Shown: piece by piece, positions 16,665 through 25,066 of the stretch
Numbering within the stretch: position 1 is the first letter of the stretch
Layout of the letters: every line of letters starts with the position of its first letter
DNA from: DATHZQ01 sp035458525
Lineage (GTDB): Bacteria > Actinomycetota > Acidimicrobiia > Spongiisociales > UBA5794
Direction: 5' to 3'
NCBI GenBank assembly: GCA_035458525.1
Contig: DATHZQ010000144.1
Coordinates: forward strand, 1-32,181
DNA: 32,181 bases
Translations under genes and position numbers: made by a program
Notes under the pieces: model-generated
Database searches by the model: none
The model's input: the letters and a program-made list of their open reading frames with translations, nothing else
Told to the model about the DNA's origin: nothing

Positions 16665-17432
16665 GTGCGCATCGCCATCAACCAAGTCGACGACGTTGGG
16701 CTGCGTGCGGGGCGCATCCTGCTCGGCGAGCGGCGGATGTCCTCCCTTGGCGTCGTTGGTCGCCGGCCCAGCACGATCGTGGACCGCCGTCTCGAAGCGG
16801 CGGTTGACCTCGGCGCCTACGACGTGCTCGTCACCGATGACGTCGTGGATCCAATCGCCCAAGCCGAGGCGGCGCTCGACGCTGGAATCTCCTGTGTGCT
16901 GTGGGCCGACGGGACGGACGAGCTCGCCGCACTCTCCGATCGGTTCGTCGCCGCAGGCAGCACGCTGCTGGTCGGCGCCAATCTCGCCGCCGGGATTGCG
17001 CCCTGCCTGGCCGCACACGAGCAAGCTGCCTCGACCGAGATTCTCGACGTGTCCATCGCCTGGACCGAGCCCGGCCGGCCACTCCGCCGCGGCGAGGCGA
17101 TTCCGTTCCCCGACCCGGTCGGCGCACGGTGGGCTCGCCCGTTGCCGACAGACGGCGCCGTCCGCCGGTACGTGGCACCGCTCGACGGCGAGTGGGCGGG
17201 AGCGATGGCCAGAGTGACCACCGGCACGCGGAGCGGAGTACTGTCACGGGTCGTCGGCGTTGCCGACCTCGCACCCCACCTCGAGGCCCTCGCCCTTGCT
17301 GCGGGAGTGCTGACGATCGGCGACTACGGATACGGCGTCGTGCACGCCGCAGACCGTGCCGAGGCATTCCTTGCCAACGCACTGAATGCCGGCCTCGATG
17401 TCGCCGCGTACAGCCTCCACGAGGAAGCCTGA
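16665..17432 (+). CDS. Rossmann-fold protein resembling dihydrodipicolinate-reductase-type NAD(P)-binding proteins; function unknown
   Basis: A 255-aa soluble protein from GTG 16665, one base after the preceding stop. The N-terminal half alternates strands and helices as in a Rossmann fold: RIAINQVDDVGLRAGRILLG, YDVLVTDDVVDPIAQAEAAL and AGISCVLWADG. The stretch STLLVGANLAAGIAPCLAAH recalls the segment of DapB-like reductases that joins the nucleotide and substrate domains. The usual GxxGxxG loop is not evident (QVDDVGLRAG is at that place), so cofactor binding is uncertain. The C-terminal half has an alpha+beta pattern (ILDVSIAWTEPGRPLRRGEAI). No pathway genes lie nearby. Confidence 0.6.
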   Translation: MRIAINQVDDVGLRAGRILLGERRMSSLGVVGRRPSTIVDRRLEAAVDLGAYDVLVTDDVVDPIAQAEAALDAGISCVLWADGTDELAALSDRFVAAGSTLLVGANLAAGIAPCLAAHEQAASTEILDVSIAWTEPGRPLRRGEAIPFPDPVGARWARPLPTDGAVRRYVAPLDGEWAGAMARVTTGTRSGVLSRVVGVADLAPHLEALALAAGVLTIGDYGYGVVHAADRAEAFLANALNAGLDVAAYSLHEEA

Positions 17433-17476
17433 GCGGTCGCGGCCCCGTACCTGCGGGAACACTGTTGAATGTCACC

Positions 17477-19564
17477 GTGATCACGCTGCGCAGTGCCGTG
17501 TTGCTGCTCGCCGCTGCCCTTCTGGCGGCGGCATGTTCCGGGGCGGATTCGCTCGACGAGGAACCCTCCTCCACCGAGGCGAACGACTCGCAGGTCGCAG
17601 AGGAGACGACGACCGCACCGTCCCAGGAGGCGGCACCTGCCGAGTCGTTTGCCGGAACCGTTGCCGCACCCGATTTTCCCGCGGGCCTCGACTGGCTCAA
17701 CACCGCCTCCCCGCTCTCGCTCGAGCAGCTCCGCGGCAAGGTCGTGCTGCTCGACTTCTGGACGTACGGGTGCATCAACTGCATCCACGTGATTCCCGAC
17801 CTCAAGCGGCTCGAGGACGAGTACCCGGACGAGCTCGTCGTGATCGGCGTGCATTCCGCCAAGTTCGTCAACGAGAGCGCGACCGAGAACATCCGCAACG
17901 TGGTCCTCCGTTACGACGTGGAGCATCCCGTCGTCAACGATCGCGACTTCGAGGTGTGGCGAGCATGGGGGGCACAGGCGTGGCCCACGACAGTGGTGAT
18001 CGACCCGGCCGGGAACATTGTCGGAGGCCATTCAGGCGAGGGCGTCTACGAGGTCGTATCGCCGGTCATCGACGGTCTCGTTGCTGAGTTCACCGCCTCC
18101 GGCCTGCTCGACGATTCGCCGCTGCAGTTTCGCCTGGAGAAGGATTCGGCGCCGGACGGCATCCTTTCGTTCCCCGGCAAGGTCCACGTCGCAACGGGCG
18201 ATCCCCGGCTGTTCATCGCCGACTCCGGAAGAAACCGCATCGTCGTTGCAGATCGAGCCACCGGCGACGTCCAGGCCGTCTACGGAAGTGGGCGGCCCGG
18301 GTTCAGCGACGGTGACGCACGCTCGGCACAGTTCGATGCGCCGCAGGGCATGGAGCTCAGCGCCGACGGGGTGACCCTCTATGTGGCCGACACCAACAAC
18401 CACGCTGTGCGCACCGTCAATACCGAGACCGGCGAGGTGGGCACACTCCTCGGAACGGGCCGGCTGAGCTGGCCGCCGGTTGGAGGTGTCGCCCCCGACG
18501 CCGACCTCAACTCGCCATGGGATGTGCTGCGCGACGGCGACCAGCTCTACATCGCCATGGCCGGCCACCATCAGATCTGGGTGATGGATCTCGCCACCGG
18601 CATCGCCACACCGCTGGTCGGGAGCGCCCGGGAAGGAGTCGCCAACGGACCGCTGGACCAGGCCGAACTGGCACAGCCCAGCGGGCTTGCGTTGAGCGAG
18701 GACGGCCGCCTCTACTTCGCAGATTCGGAATCGAGCTCGATCCGCTACGCCGACGTTGCCGAAGGGGGCGGCACAACCGGCCTCGTGGCCGGCGGCGACC
18801 AGAACCTTTTCGAGTTCGGGGACACGGACGGCACGGGCAACACAGCCCGATTCCAACACCCGCTCGGTGTCGTGATCTGGAACGACGCCCTCGTGGTGGC
18901 GGATACGTACAACAGCCGGCTGCGCCTGATCGATCCGGTGACGCAGACGGTGTCGACGCTGCTCGGGGCAGAGCAGGGTTGGGCGGACGGAACCGACCCC
19001 CGTTTCTACGAGCCCGGCGGTCTTGCCATCGACGGCGACACCCTCTACGTGGCCGACACCAACAACCATTCGATCCGGGTGACCGATCTGGCGTCGGGAA
19101 ACACCAGCACCCTCGTTCTGCGCGGCATCCAGGCCTTTGAGCCACCGCCAGACGACGCCGACTATCGCGGCACGATCGTGCCGCTCGATGCGATCGCGGT
19201 CGCACCGGGGGCGGGAAACGTGATCCTGGATATCGCGCTGCCGCCTGGCCACAAGGTCAATGAGGACGCTCCGTCATCCATCCAGCTGAGTGTTGTCGGC
19301 GACGCAGTCGCATTGCCCGAGGATGCGGCAACGATCGATCTGACCGGGACGCAACTGCCGGTGGCGATCGACGTGGACTTGACCAACGGGAGTAGCGAGC
19401 TCACCGCCGACGTCGTCCTCGTCTATTGCCGGGATGACGCTGAGAGCTTGTGTCTGATCGAGCAGCTGCGCTTCCGCCTCGCCGTCACGGTCGATGCTGC
19501 CGCACAGGGGAACGAGATCGTCTTGCCGTTCGTGATCGAGTTGCCCGATCTCGGATCGAGCTGA
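17477..19564 (+). CDS. NHLRC2-like lipoprotein: thioredoxin-like domain plus NHL beta-propeller
   Basis: A 695-aa protein. GTG 17477 gives a lipoprotein signal (ITLRSAVLLLAAALLAAAC, Cys20), then an acidic Ser/Thr-rich tether, so it is anchored on the outer face. Residues about 65–210 are a TlpA/thioredoxin-like domain with FWTYGCINCIHVIP (Cys99 and Cys102). Residues about 215–565 are a propeller of NHL repeats, with the recurring VADTNNHAVRTV, VADTYNSRLRLI and VADTNNHSIRVT. A C-terminal beta-rich domain follows. Human NHLRC2 has the same three-part layout and a CINC motif. The CxxC pair suggests redox activity outside the membrane; the partner is unknown. An in-frame TTG at 17465 is a less likely start; TTGAAT (17465–17470) lies 6 nt before the GTG and may be a weak −10. 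Confidence 0.85.
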   Translation: MITLRSAVLLLAAALLAAACSGADSLDEEPSSTEANDSQVAEETTTAPSQEAAPAESFAGTVAAPDFPAGLDWLNTASPLSLEQLRGKVVLLDFWTYGCINCIHVIPDLKRLEDEYPDELVVIGVHSAKFVNESATENIRNVVLRYDVEHPVVNDRDFEVWRAWGAQAWPTTVVIDPAGNIVGGHSGEGVYEVVSPVIDGLVAEFTASGLLDDSPLQFRLEKDSAPDGILSFPGKVHVATGDPRLFIADSGRNRIVVADRATGDVQAVYGSGRPGFSDGDARSAQFDAPQGMELSADGVTLYVADTNNHAVRTVNTETGEVGTLLGTGRLSWPPVGGVAPDADLNSPWDVLRDGDQLYIAMAGHHQIWVMDLATGIATPLVGSAREGVANGPLDQAELAQPSGLALSEDGRLYFADSESSSIRYADVAEGGGTTGLVAGGDQNLFEFGDTDGTGNTARFQHPLGVVIWNDALVVADTYNSRLRLIDPVTQTVSTLLGAEQGWADGTDPRFYEPGGLAIDGDTLYVADTNNHSIRVTDLASGNTSTLVLRGIQAFEPPPDDADYRGTIVPLDAIAVAPGAGNVILDIALPPGHKVNEDAPSSIQLSVVGDAVALPEDAATIDLTGTQLPVAIDVDLTNGSSELTADVVLVYCRDDAESLCLIEQLRFRLAVTVDAAAQGNEIVLPFVIELPDLGSS

Positions 19565-19576
19565 GGCGCGCGCCTC
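19563..19576. terminator. Possible bidirectional hairpin between convergent genes
   Basis: GAGGCGCGCGCCTC is a perfect 14-bp palindrome lying in the 15-bp gap between two converging genes. It can form a very stable stem on either strand. There is no T-run on either side, so intrinsic termination is uncertain. Confidence 0.35.
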
Positions 19577-19579
19577 GAC

Positions 19580-20164
19580 TCAGGTGGACGGAGCGCCCAC
19601 CTTGCCGGGCGACGTCGTCTCGGACGGCGGGATCGTCGTCTCTGCGGGCGACGCAGCCGATCTCGGCTCTCGACTTCCCGCATCGCTGCCGTTGCCCGCC
19701 GCAGACGACGGAGCCGTCCGCGTTGCGGGCACCATCGGCGCCGGCGCTGGAGGAATCGCCGGCTGCGGTCGGCCGATCGGCGCATGGAGCGGGCGACGCC
19801 CTTGCTGAGGGGGCAGGTAGGACTCCTCGAGGACCGTCACCTCGATCCCTCCTACGAGATCCGAGATCAGGTTGTACAGCACGGCGCCGAGGGTCATGGC
19901 TGCGGTGGCTACGACAACCATGATGATGGTCAGCAGCAGGAGCGCCCGGAAGTACAGCTCACCGTCCGGGGTGATCGTGAGCGTGAGGCTCTCGAAGATG
20001 TCGGCGATCCCGTCGGGGATGCCGCGCTGGACCGCGATCGACCACATGACCCAGATTCCCAGGATGAACGTGAGCCCCGAGACCGTATTGAAGACGAGAG
20101 ACGCCTTGAGCACGGTCCAGGGATCGATTTTACGAACGATGCGACGCACGCGTCGAACTTGCAT
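19580..20164 (-). CDS. DUF3566 transmembrane protein
   Basis: A 194-aa protein starting MQVRRVRRIVRKIDPWTVLK, followed by a first membrane segment (SLVFNTVSGLTFILGIWVMW) and a second (ALLLLTIIMVVVATAAMTLG) that runs into NLISDLVGGIEVTVLEE. This two-helix core is typical of DUF3566, found just downstream of gyrA in many Actinomycetota, including the Mycobacterium Rv0007 locus. The C-terminal 80 residues are Pro/Ser/Ala-rich and look disordered; in Rv0007-type proteins the extra tail is at the N-terminus, so the arrangement differs. The frame extends upstream, but ATG 20164 has AGAGG six bases upstream. A TACACT hexamer at 20188–20193 may be its own −10. Function is not established. Confidence 0.82.
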   Translation of the reverse strand: MQVRRVRRIVRKIDPWTVLKASLVFNTVSGLTFILGIWVMWSIAVQRGIPDGIADIFESLTLTITPDGELYFRALLLLTIIMVVVATAAMTLGAVLYNLISDLVGGIEVTVLEESYLPPQQGRRPLHAPIGRPQPAIPPAPAPMVPATRTAPSSAAGNGSDAGSREPRSAASPAETTIPPSETTSPGKVGAPST

Positions 20165-20251
20165 ATCCGGCCTCTCGAGACGACAAGAGTGTACCTGTGA
20201 TGTGGAGTTGCGCCAGGCACCGTTCCAACCGCACCCCGCCGGCACCCATCC

Positions 20252-22687
20252 TCAAGGCGTTTCGTCGTCCTCGGCGGCTACGACAGCAACGGCCGACAGC
20301 TCGGCGCCATCCTCCAGGTTCATGACCCGCACGCCGGTCGAGTCACGCCTTTGGCGGCTGACGTCGCCGGCCGACTGGCGGATCACGATGCCGTCGGTGG
20401 AGAGCACGACGATCTCATCGTCTGGGGATACCGCCCGCGCTGCGACAAGCCTTCCCCGCACTCGCGTCAGCTTCATCGCCTTCACACCGACGCCGCCGCG
20501 CCCCTGACGCGGGAAGTCATCGGTACGGGTGCGCTTGCCATACCCGCCGGTGGTCAACAGGAGAATCTCCTCGCCTTCGACCGCGGGGGCTGCAGCGACG
20601 ACCGAGTCCCCTGTGCGGAGCCGAATACCACGCACGCCGCGGGTGTCGCGACCCATGGGGCGCACGTCCTCCTCGCTGAACCGGATCCCCTGACCGTTCT
20701 CCGTGAACATCATCAGATCACCGTCCCCCGAGGTGGCGCGAACCGCCACGACTTCGTCACCGTCTTGCAGGCTGATCGCAACCAGCACCTGGTTTCGCGA
20801 GTCGTACTCGGCAAACTTCGTCTTCTTGACCTGGCCGAGCTTGGTGAAGGCGACCAGGTACCGGTAGGTCTCGTAGTCCCGGGTGTCGATGATGGCCTCG
20901 ATGCGCTCATCGGGCTCCATCGGGAGGACGGACTGGATCAGGGCGCCCTTTGCGGTGCGCTCCTTGCGCGGGAGCTCGTGCGCCCGAATCCGATACACCT
21001 TGCCGCGGTTCGTGAAGAACAGCAGGTATGCATGGGCAGTGGTGTGTAACACGTGCGTGATGACATCGTCCTGCCGCAGCTGCTGCCCGCGCACTCCGCG
21101 CCCGCCCCGGCCTTGGGTGCGATACGTCCCGGCGAGCACCGACTTCACGTACCCCGCCTGCGTGATCGTGACCACCAACTCCTCGTCGGCGATCAGGTCC
21201 TCGAGGGACATCTCGCCCAGGTCGGGGATGATGCGGCTGCGGCGGTGGTCGCCAAACTTCTCCTTGATTCCCTCCAGCTCCTCGGCGATGACGGCGCGCT
21301 GGCGTTCATCGCTGGCGAGGATCGCCTGGAGGTCGGCGATCGTTACCTGCAACTCGTCGTACTCCTCCCGCAGCTTGGAGGTCTCGAGTGCGGTGAGCCG
21401 GCGAAGGGGCATGTCGAGGATGTGATTCGCCTGAATCTCGCTGAGGGAGAAGCGCTCCATCAGCGTCGACCGTGCCGTTTCGACGTCGGCAGAGCCGCGA
21501 ATGATCTGGACCACCTCGTCGATGTTGTCGAGGGCGATGAGCAGGCCCTCGACGATGTGCGCCCGCTCCTCTGCCTTGCGCAAGCGGAACCGGCTGCGCC
21601 GGACGACGACCTCGAGCTGATGGGCGAGGTAGTGGTGCACCATGTCGGCGAGATTGAGCGTCTTCGGTACACCGTCGACCAGGGCGACCGTGTTGACGCC
21701 GAAGTTCTCCTCCAGCTGCGTACCCTTGTGGAGCTGGTTGAGGACCACTTGCGGGTTGGCGTCTCGCTTCAGCTCGATCACGATGCGAATGCCGTTGCGG
21801 TTGGACTCGTCCCGGAGGCCGCTGATACCCGTGATGACCTTGTTGTTCACGAGATCGGCGATCTTCTCCATGATGCGCCGTATCGACACCTGGTACGGGA
21901 TCTCGGTGACGATGATCGCCACGCGGTTCTTCTTGATCTCCACGACGTCCGTGACGGCCCGCATCCTGACCGAGCCCCGGCCGGTGAGCAGGGCATCGCG
22001 AATGCCCTTGTTGCCCAGGATGTAGGCGCCGGTCGGGAAGTCGGGACCCTTGACGAACCGGGTGAGATCCTCGGCCGTCGCCTCCGGATGGTCCAGGGCG
22101 TACAAGCAGGCATCGACCACTTCGGACAAGTTGTGCGGAGGGATGTTCGTCGCCATCCCGACCGCGATTCCAGTGGATCCGTTGACCAGCAGGTTCGGGT
22201 AGCGGGCCGGCAGCACCGTCGGCTCTTCGCGCTCCCCGGAGTAGTTGTCGGTGAAGTCGACGGTCTCCTCGTTGATGCCGTCGAGCAGGTGCAGTGCAAG
22301 CTGCGCCATGCGGACCTCGGTGTAGCGCATCGCCGCCGGGCCGTCGTCGACCGAACCGAAGTTGCCCTGCGGTTGGACGAGCGGATAGCGCGAAGCGAAG
22401 TCCTGCCCGAGGCGGACCAACGCGTCGTAGATGGCGTCGTTGCTGTGGGGATGGAACCAACCCATCACGTCGCCAACCACCCGGGCGCACTTGCGGAACG
22501 GCGTGCCCGGCCGAATGCCCGAGTCGAACATCGAGTAGAGAATCCGACGGTGCACCGGCTTCAGCCCGTCGCGAACATCCGGGAGCGCCCGCGACACGAT
22601 GACCGACATGGCGTACTCCAGGAAGGAGTCCTCCATCTCGCGCTCGATCTCGATCGGTTTGATCCTGGCGGTGTCCTCTTCGGGCAT
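20252..22687 (-). CDS. gyrA: DNA gyrase subunit A
   Basis: An 811-aa protein that cuts and rejoins DNA in the A2B2 gyrase to introduce negative supercoils. The breakage-reunion domain opens with SFLEYAMSVIVSRALPDVRD and GLKPVHRRILYSM; the catalytic Tyr122 is in AAMRYTEVRM. The C-terminal pinwheel carries the GyrA box as QGRGGRG, needed for DNA wrapping, so this is gyrase rather than topoisomerase IV. The quinolone region is unusual: HPHSNDAIYD where almost all GyrA proteins have HPHGDxxIYD (Ser82, Asn83 and Asp84 match E. coli Gly81, Asp82 and Ser83). The gene follows gyrB by 44 bp with only a weak purine-rich binding site. Confidence 0.98.
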   Translation of the reverse strand: MPEEDTARIKPIEIEREMEDSFLEYAMSVIVSRALPDVRDGLKPVHRRILYSMFDSGIRPGTPFRKCARVVGDVMGWFHPHSNDAIYDALVRLGQDFASRYPLVQPQGNFGSVDDGPAAMRYTEVRMAQLALHLLDGINEETVDFTDNYSGEREEPTVLPARYPNLLVNGSTGIAVGMATNIPPHNLSEVVDACLYALDHPEATAEDLTRFVKGPDFPTGAYILGNKGIRDALLTGRGSVRMRAVTDVVEIKKNRVAIIVTEIPYQVSIRRIMEKIADLVNNKVITGISGLRDESNRNGIRIVIELKRDANPQVVLNQLHKGTQLEENFGVNTVALVDGVPKTLNLADMVHHYLAHQLEVVVRRSRFRLRKAEERAHIVEGLLIALDNIDEVVQIIRGSADVETARSTLMERFSLSEIQANHILDMPLRRLTALETSKLREEYDELQVTIADLQAILASDERQRAVIAEELEGIKEKFGDHRRSRIIPDLGEMSLEDLIADEELVVTITQAGYVKSVLAGTYRTQGRGGRGVRGQQLRQDDVITHVLHTTAHAYLLFFTNRGKVYRIRAHELPRKERTAKGALIQSVLPMEPDERIEAIIDTRDYETYRYLVAFTKLGQVKKTKFAEYDSRNQVLVAISLQDGDEVVAVRATSGDGDLMMFTENGQGIRFSEEDVRPMGRDTRGVRGIRLRTGDSVVAAAPAVEGEEILLLTTGGYGKRTRTDDFPRQGRGGVGVKAMKLTRVRGRLVAARAVSPDDEIVVLSTDGIVIRQSAGDVSRQRRDSTGVRVMNLEDGAELSAVAVVAAEDDETP

Positions 22688-22731
22688 GTGCTCTCTCTAC
22701 TCGTGGCGTGACGGCGGTCCGGTTCTCAGAC

Positions 22732-24660
22732 TCAGAAGTCGAGGAACCGAACGTCGTTGGCGTTGTGTTGGATGAAGTGGCGACGGGCCTCGACGTCGTT
22801 GCCCATCAACGTCGAGAAGATCTCCTCGGCGTACAGCTGGTCCTCGAGCTGCACCTGCAGCAGCTGGCGTGCTTCCGGATCCATCGTCGTATCCCACAAC
22901 TGGTCGGCGTTCATTTCGCCAAGACCCTTGAACCGCTGGATCTTGTGCTTCTTGCCGTTGAGGCTGGCCCGGAACTCGTCGAGCGCGGCGTCGTTGAACA
23001 CCCAGTTCGTCTTGGTCCCGACCTTCACCGAGTACAGCGGCGGCTGGGCGATGTAGACAAAGCCCGCCTCGATCAGCTCCGGCATGTGGCGGAAGAAGAA
23101 CGTGAGGAGCAACGTGCGGATGTGCGCGCCGTCAACGTCGGCATCGGTCAGGATGACGATCTTGTGGTACCGCGACTTCTCGAGATCGAACTCGTCACCG
23201 ATCCCCGTGCCGATCGCGGTGATGAGCGACTGGATCTCCGTGTTCTTCAACACACGGTCGATGCGATTCTTCTCGACGTTGATGATCTTGCCGCGAATGG
23301 GGAGGATGGCCTGGAATTCGCTGTCCCGAGCCTGCTTGGCCGAGCCGCCTGCCGAGTCACCCTCGACGATGAACAGCTCGCTCAGCTTCGGGTCGCGTGA
23401 CGAGCAGTCGGCGAGCTTCCCCGGCAAGCCCCCCGAGTCCAGCAAGCTCTTGCGCCGGGTGAGATCTCGCGCCTGGCGGGCAGCGACGCGTGCCTTCGCG
23501 GCGTTCATGGCCTTGTCGACGATTCGCCTCGCATCGCCGGGGTGGCGGTCGAGCCATTCGGGGAGTCTGGCGTTGAGCGCTTTCTCCACGAATGACCGGA
23601 TCTCGGTGTTGCCGAGCTTGGTCTTCGTCTGACCCTCGAACTGCGGCTGCCGGACCTTGGCCGAGATGATGGCGGTGATGCCCTCGCGGACATCCTCGCC
23701 CTGGAGGTTTCCGTCCTTCTCTTTGAGCAGGTTGCGTCCGCGCGCAAACTCGTTGACGGCTCGCGTCAGGGCCTTGCGGAAGCCCTCTTCGTGCGTGCCG
23801 CCCTCATGCGTATTGATGTTGTTGGCGAAACTCAGGATCGTTTCGTTGTACCCGCCGGTGTACTGGATCGCGACTTCAACTTCGGCGTCATCGCCCTTCT
23901 CCTCGAAGTACGCCACCTGCTTGTGGATTGGCTCTCTCGTCGAGTTGAGATGTTTCACGAAATCGATGAGGCCGCCCTTGTATTGGAACGTCGCCTCCTC
24001 GATCGCCTCCGGATTCCGCTCGTCGCGGAAGCGGATCTCCAAACCTGAGTTCAGGAACGCCATCTCGCGCAACCGGCTGAGCACGACTTTCGTGTCGTAG
24101 GTCTGCGTCTCCGAGAAGATCTCCGGATCGGCCCAGAACGTGATCGTCGTTCCTGTACGTTTCGCCGGCTTGCCCTTGGCGAGCTTTGCGACCGGCTTCC
24201 CGTACTCGAACGCCTGATGCCACGTGGCGCCGTCCCGTACGACCTCGGTCTCGAGGCGGGTCGACAGCGCGTTCACGACCGACACGCCGACGCCGTGAAG
24301 GCCGCCGGACACGGTGTATGCCCCCGACTCGAACTTGCCGCCGGCTCCCAGCGTCGTGAGCACCGTCGTGACGGCCGGTTGCTTCGTCTTGGGGTGCTTG
24401 GTCACGGGGATGCCCCGTCCGTTGTCCTTGACACGGACCCCGCCGTCGGCCAGGAGCGTCACGTCGGTTCGCGTCGCAAAACCGGCCATGGCCTCATCGA
24501 CCGAGTTGTCTACGACCTCCCAGATCAGGTGGTGCAGACCCTTCGGACCCGTGGACCCGATGTACATCGCCGGGCGCTTCCGGACGTGTTCGATTCCCTC
24601 GAGAACCTCGATGTCCTTGGCCTCGTAGGACGCGTTCGAAGCGCGCTTCGCAGTGCTCAC
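22732..24660 (-). CDS. gyrB: DNA gyrase subunit B
   Basis: A 642-aa protein, the ATPase and TOPRIM subunit of gyrase. The GHKL ATPase has EVVDNSVDEAMAG (ATP/Mg2+ Asn and catalytic Glu region), DNGRGIPV and GGLHGVG (residues 119–125). The TOPRIM part has EGDSAGGSAKQARD, PIRGKIINVEK and DADVDGAHIR for Mg2+ binding. The C-terminus ends NANDVRFLDF, close to the usual RxxFI/L end, without the long insertion of Gammaproteobacteria. The GTG start has AGGAG 4 nt upstream. It lies 85 bp after dciA and directly before gyrA, so the two subunits are co-transcribed. Confidence 0.98.
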   Translation of the reverse strand: MSTAKRASNASYEAKDIEVLEGIEHVRKRPAMYIGSTGPKGLHHLIWEVVDNSVDEAMAGFATRTDVTLLADGGVRVKDNGRGIPVTKHPKTKQPAVTTVLTTLGAGGKFESGAYTVSGGLHGVGVSVVNALSTRLETEVVRDGATWHQAFEYGKPVAKLAKGKPAKRTGTTITFWADPEIFSETQTYDTKVVLSRLREMAFLNSGLEIRFRDERNPEAIEEATFQYKGGLIDFVKHLNSTREPIHKQVAYFEEKGDDAEVEVAIQYTGGYNETILSFANNINTHEGGTHEEGFRKALTRAVNEFARGRNLLKEKDGNLQGEDVREGITAIISAKVRQPQFEGQTKTKLGNTEIRSFVEKALNARLPEWLDRHPGDARRIVDKAMNAAKARVAARQARDLTRRKSLLDSGGLPGKLADCSSRDPKLSELFIVEGDSAGGSAKQARDSEFQAILPIRGKIINVEKNRIDRVLKNTEIQSLITAIGTGIGDEFDLEKSRYHKIVILTDADVDGAHIRTLLLTFFFRHMPELIEAGFVYIAQPPLYSVKVGTKTNWVFNDAALDEFRASLNGKKHKIQRFKGLGEMNADQLWDTTMDPEARQLLQVQLEDQLYAEEIFSTLMGNDVEARRHFIQHNANDVRFLDF

Positions 24661-24704
24661 AGAACTCCTAAAACTGGCCCGAAATCGCTGGTGGAGTGGC
24701 TAAC

Positions 24705-24718
24705 TGACAGAAATGTCA
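24705..24718. promoter_or_regulatory. Inverted repeat upstream of gyrB
   Basis: TGACAGAAATGTCA has perfect 5-bp arms around a 4-bp centre. It lies 45 bp upstream of the gyrB start and next to a TAAGAT hexamer (24718–24723, minus strand) that may be a −10. It could be an operator for supercoiling-responsive or other control; this is speculative. Confidence 0.3.
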
Positions 24719-24745
24719 TCTTAGCCGGAAAGCCATGCCGCACAG

Positions 24746-25066
24746 TCATTTGGGCCCCGATCCGCTCGAGGTGACCCTGACCGCGATTCGGGTCACGGCG
24801 ACCTCACCGGCGAGTTCTTCCTGAACAGCTCGCAGCAGGTCTGCGATCTCATATCGCAGCATGGAGGCGTCGAGCCCCGAGCGGACTTCGAGGGACAGCA
24901 CCCCGTGGTTCAAGGCAATCGGGCGTGTCTTGGAAGCCCATTCGCCGGCGATCACCTCCCATTGCTGGCGCAACCTGACCACCGGGGCGACGCCGGTTCG
25001 TGCGACCTTGCCCAGCACGCTGTCGATCAAGTCGCCGACTTTCGCCAGTTCTCGCCGGTTGCTCAT
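24746..25066 (-). CDS. dciA: DciA-like protein (DUF721), predicted replicative helicase partner
   Basis: A 106-aa protein of the DUF721/DciA family, which loads or stimulates the DnaB helicase in bacteria lacking DnaC/DnaI. The conserved core runs through IDSVLGKVARTGV, LRQQWEVIAGEWASKTRPI and the GVLSLEVRSGLDASMLRYE segment, the last containing the KH-like strand-helix typical of the family. Its ATG overlaps the recF stop (ATGA) and the binding site GGAGGTGAGG lies inside the recF end. The position between recF and gyrB is the standard actinobacterial one (Rv0004 in Mycobacterium). Confidence 0.88.
   Translation of the reverse strand: MSNRRELAKVGDLIDSVLGKVARTGVAPVVRLRQQWEVIAGEWASKTRPIALNHGVLSLEVRSGLDASMLRYEIADLLRAVQEELAGEVAVTRIAVRVTSSGSGPK

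Noticed and set aside
20165..20251. tRNA genes after gyrA, as in Mycobacterium
   Set aside because: The 87-bp gap holds no cloverleaf or T-loop sequence; only a possible promoter for the DUF3566 gene.
21053..22711. 552-codon open frame opposite gyrA
   Set aside because: Antisense shadow of a certain gyrA; composition is Val/Asp/Arg-rich without motifs.
23951..23966. TGTTTCACG inside gyrB as a second parS
   Set aside because: Only about 11 of 16 bases match and the right half-site is absent.
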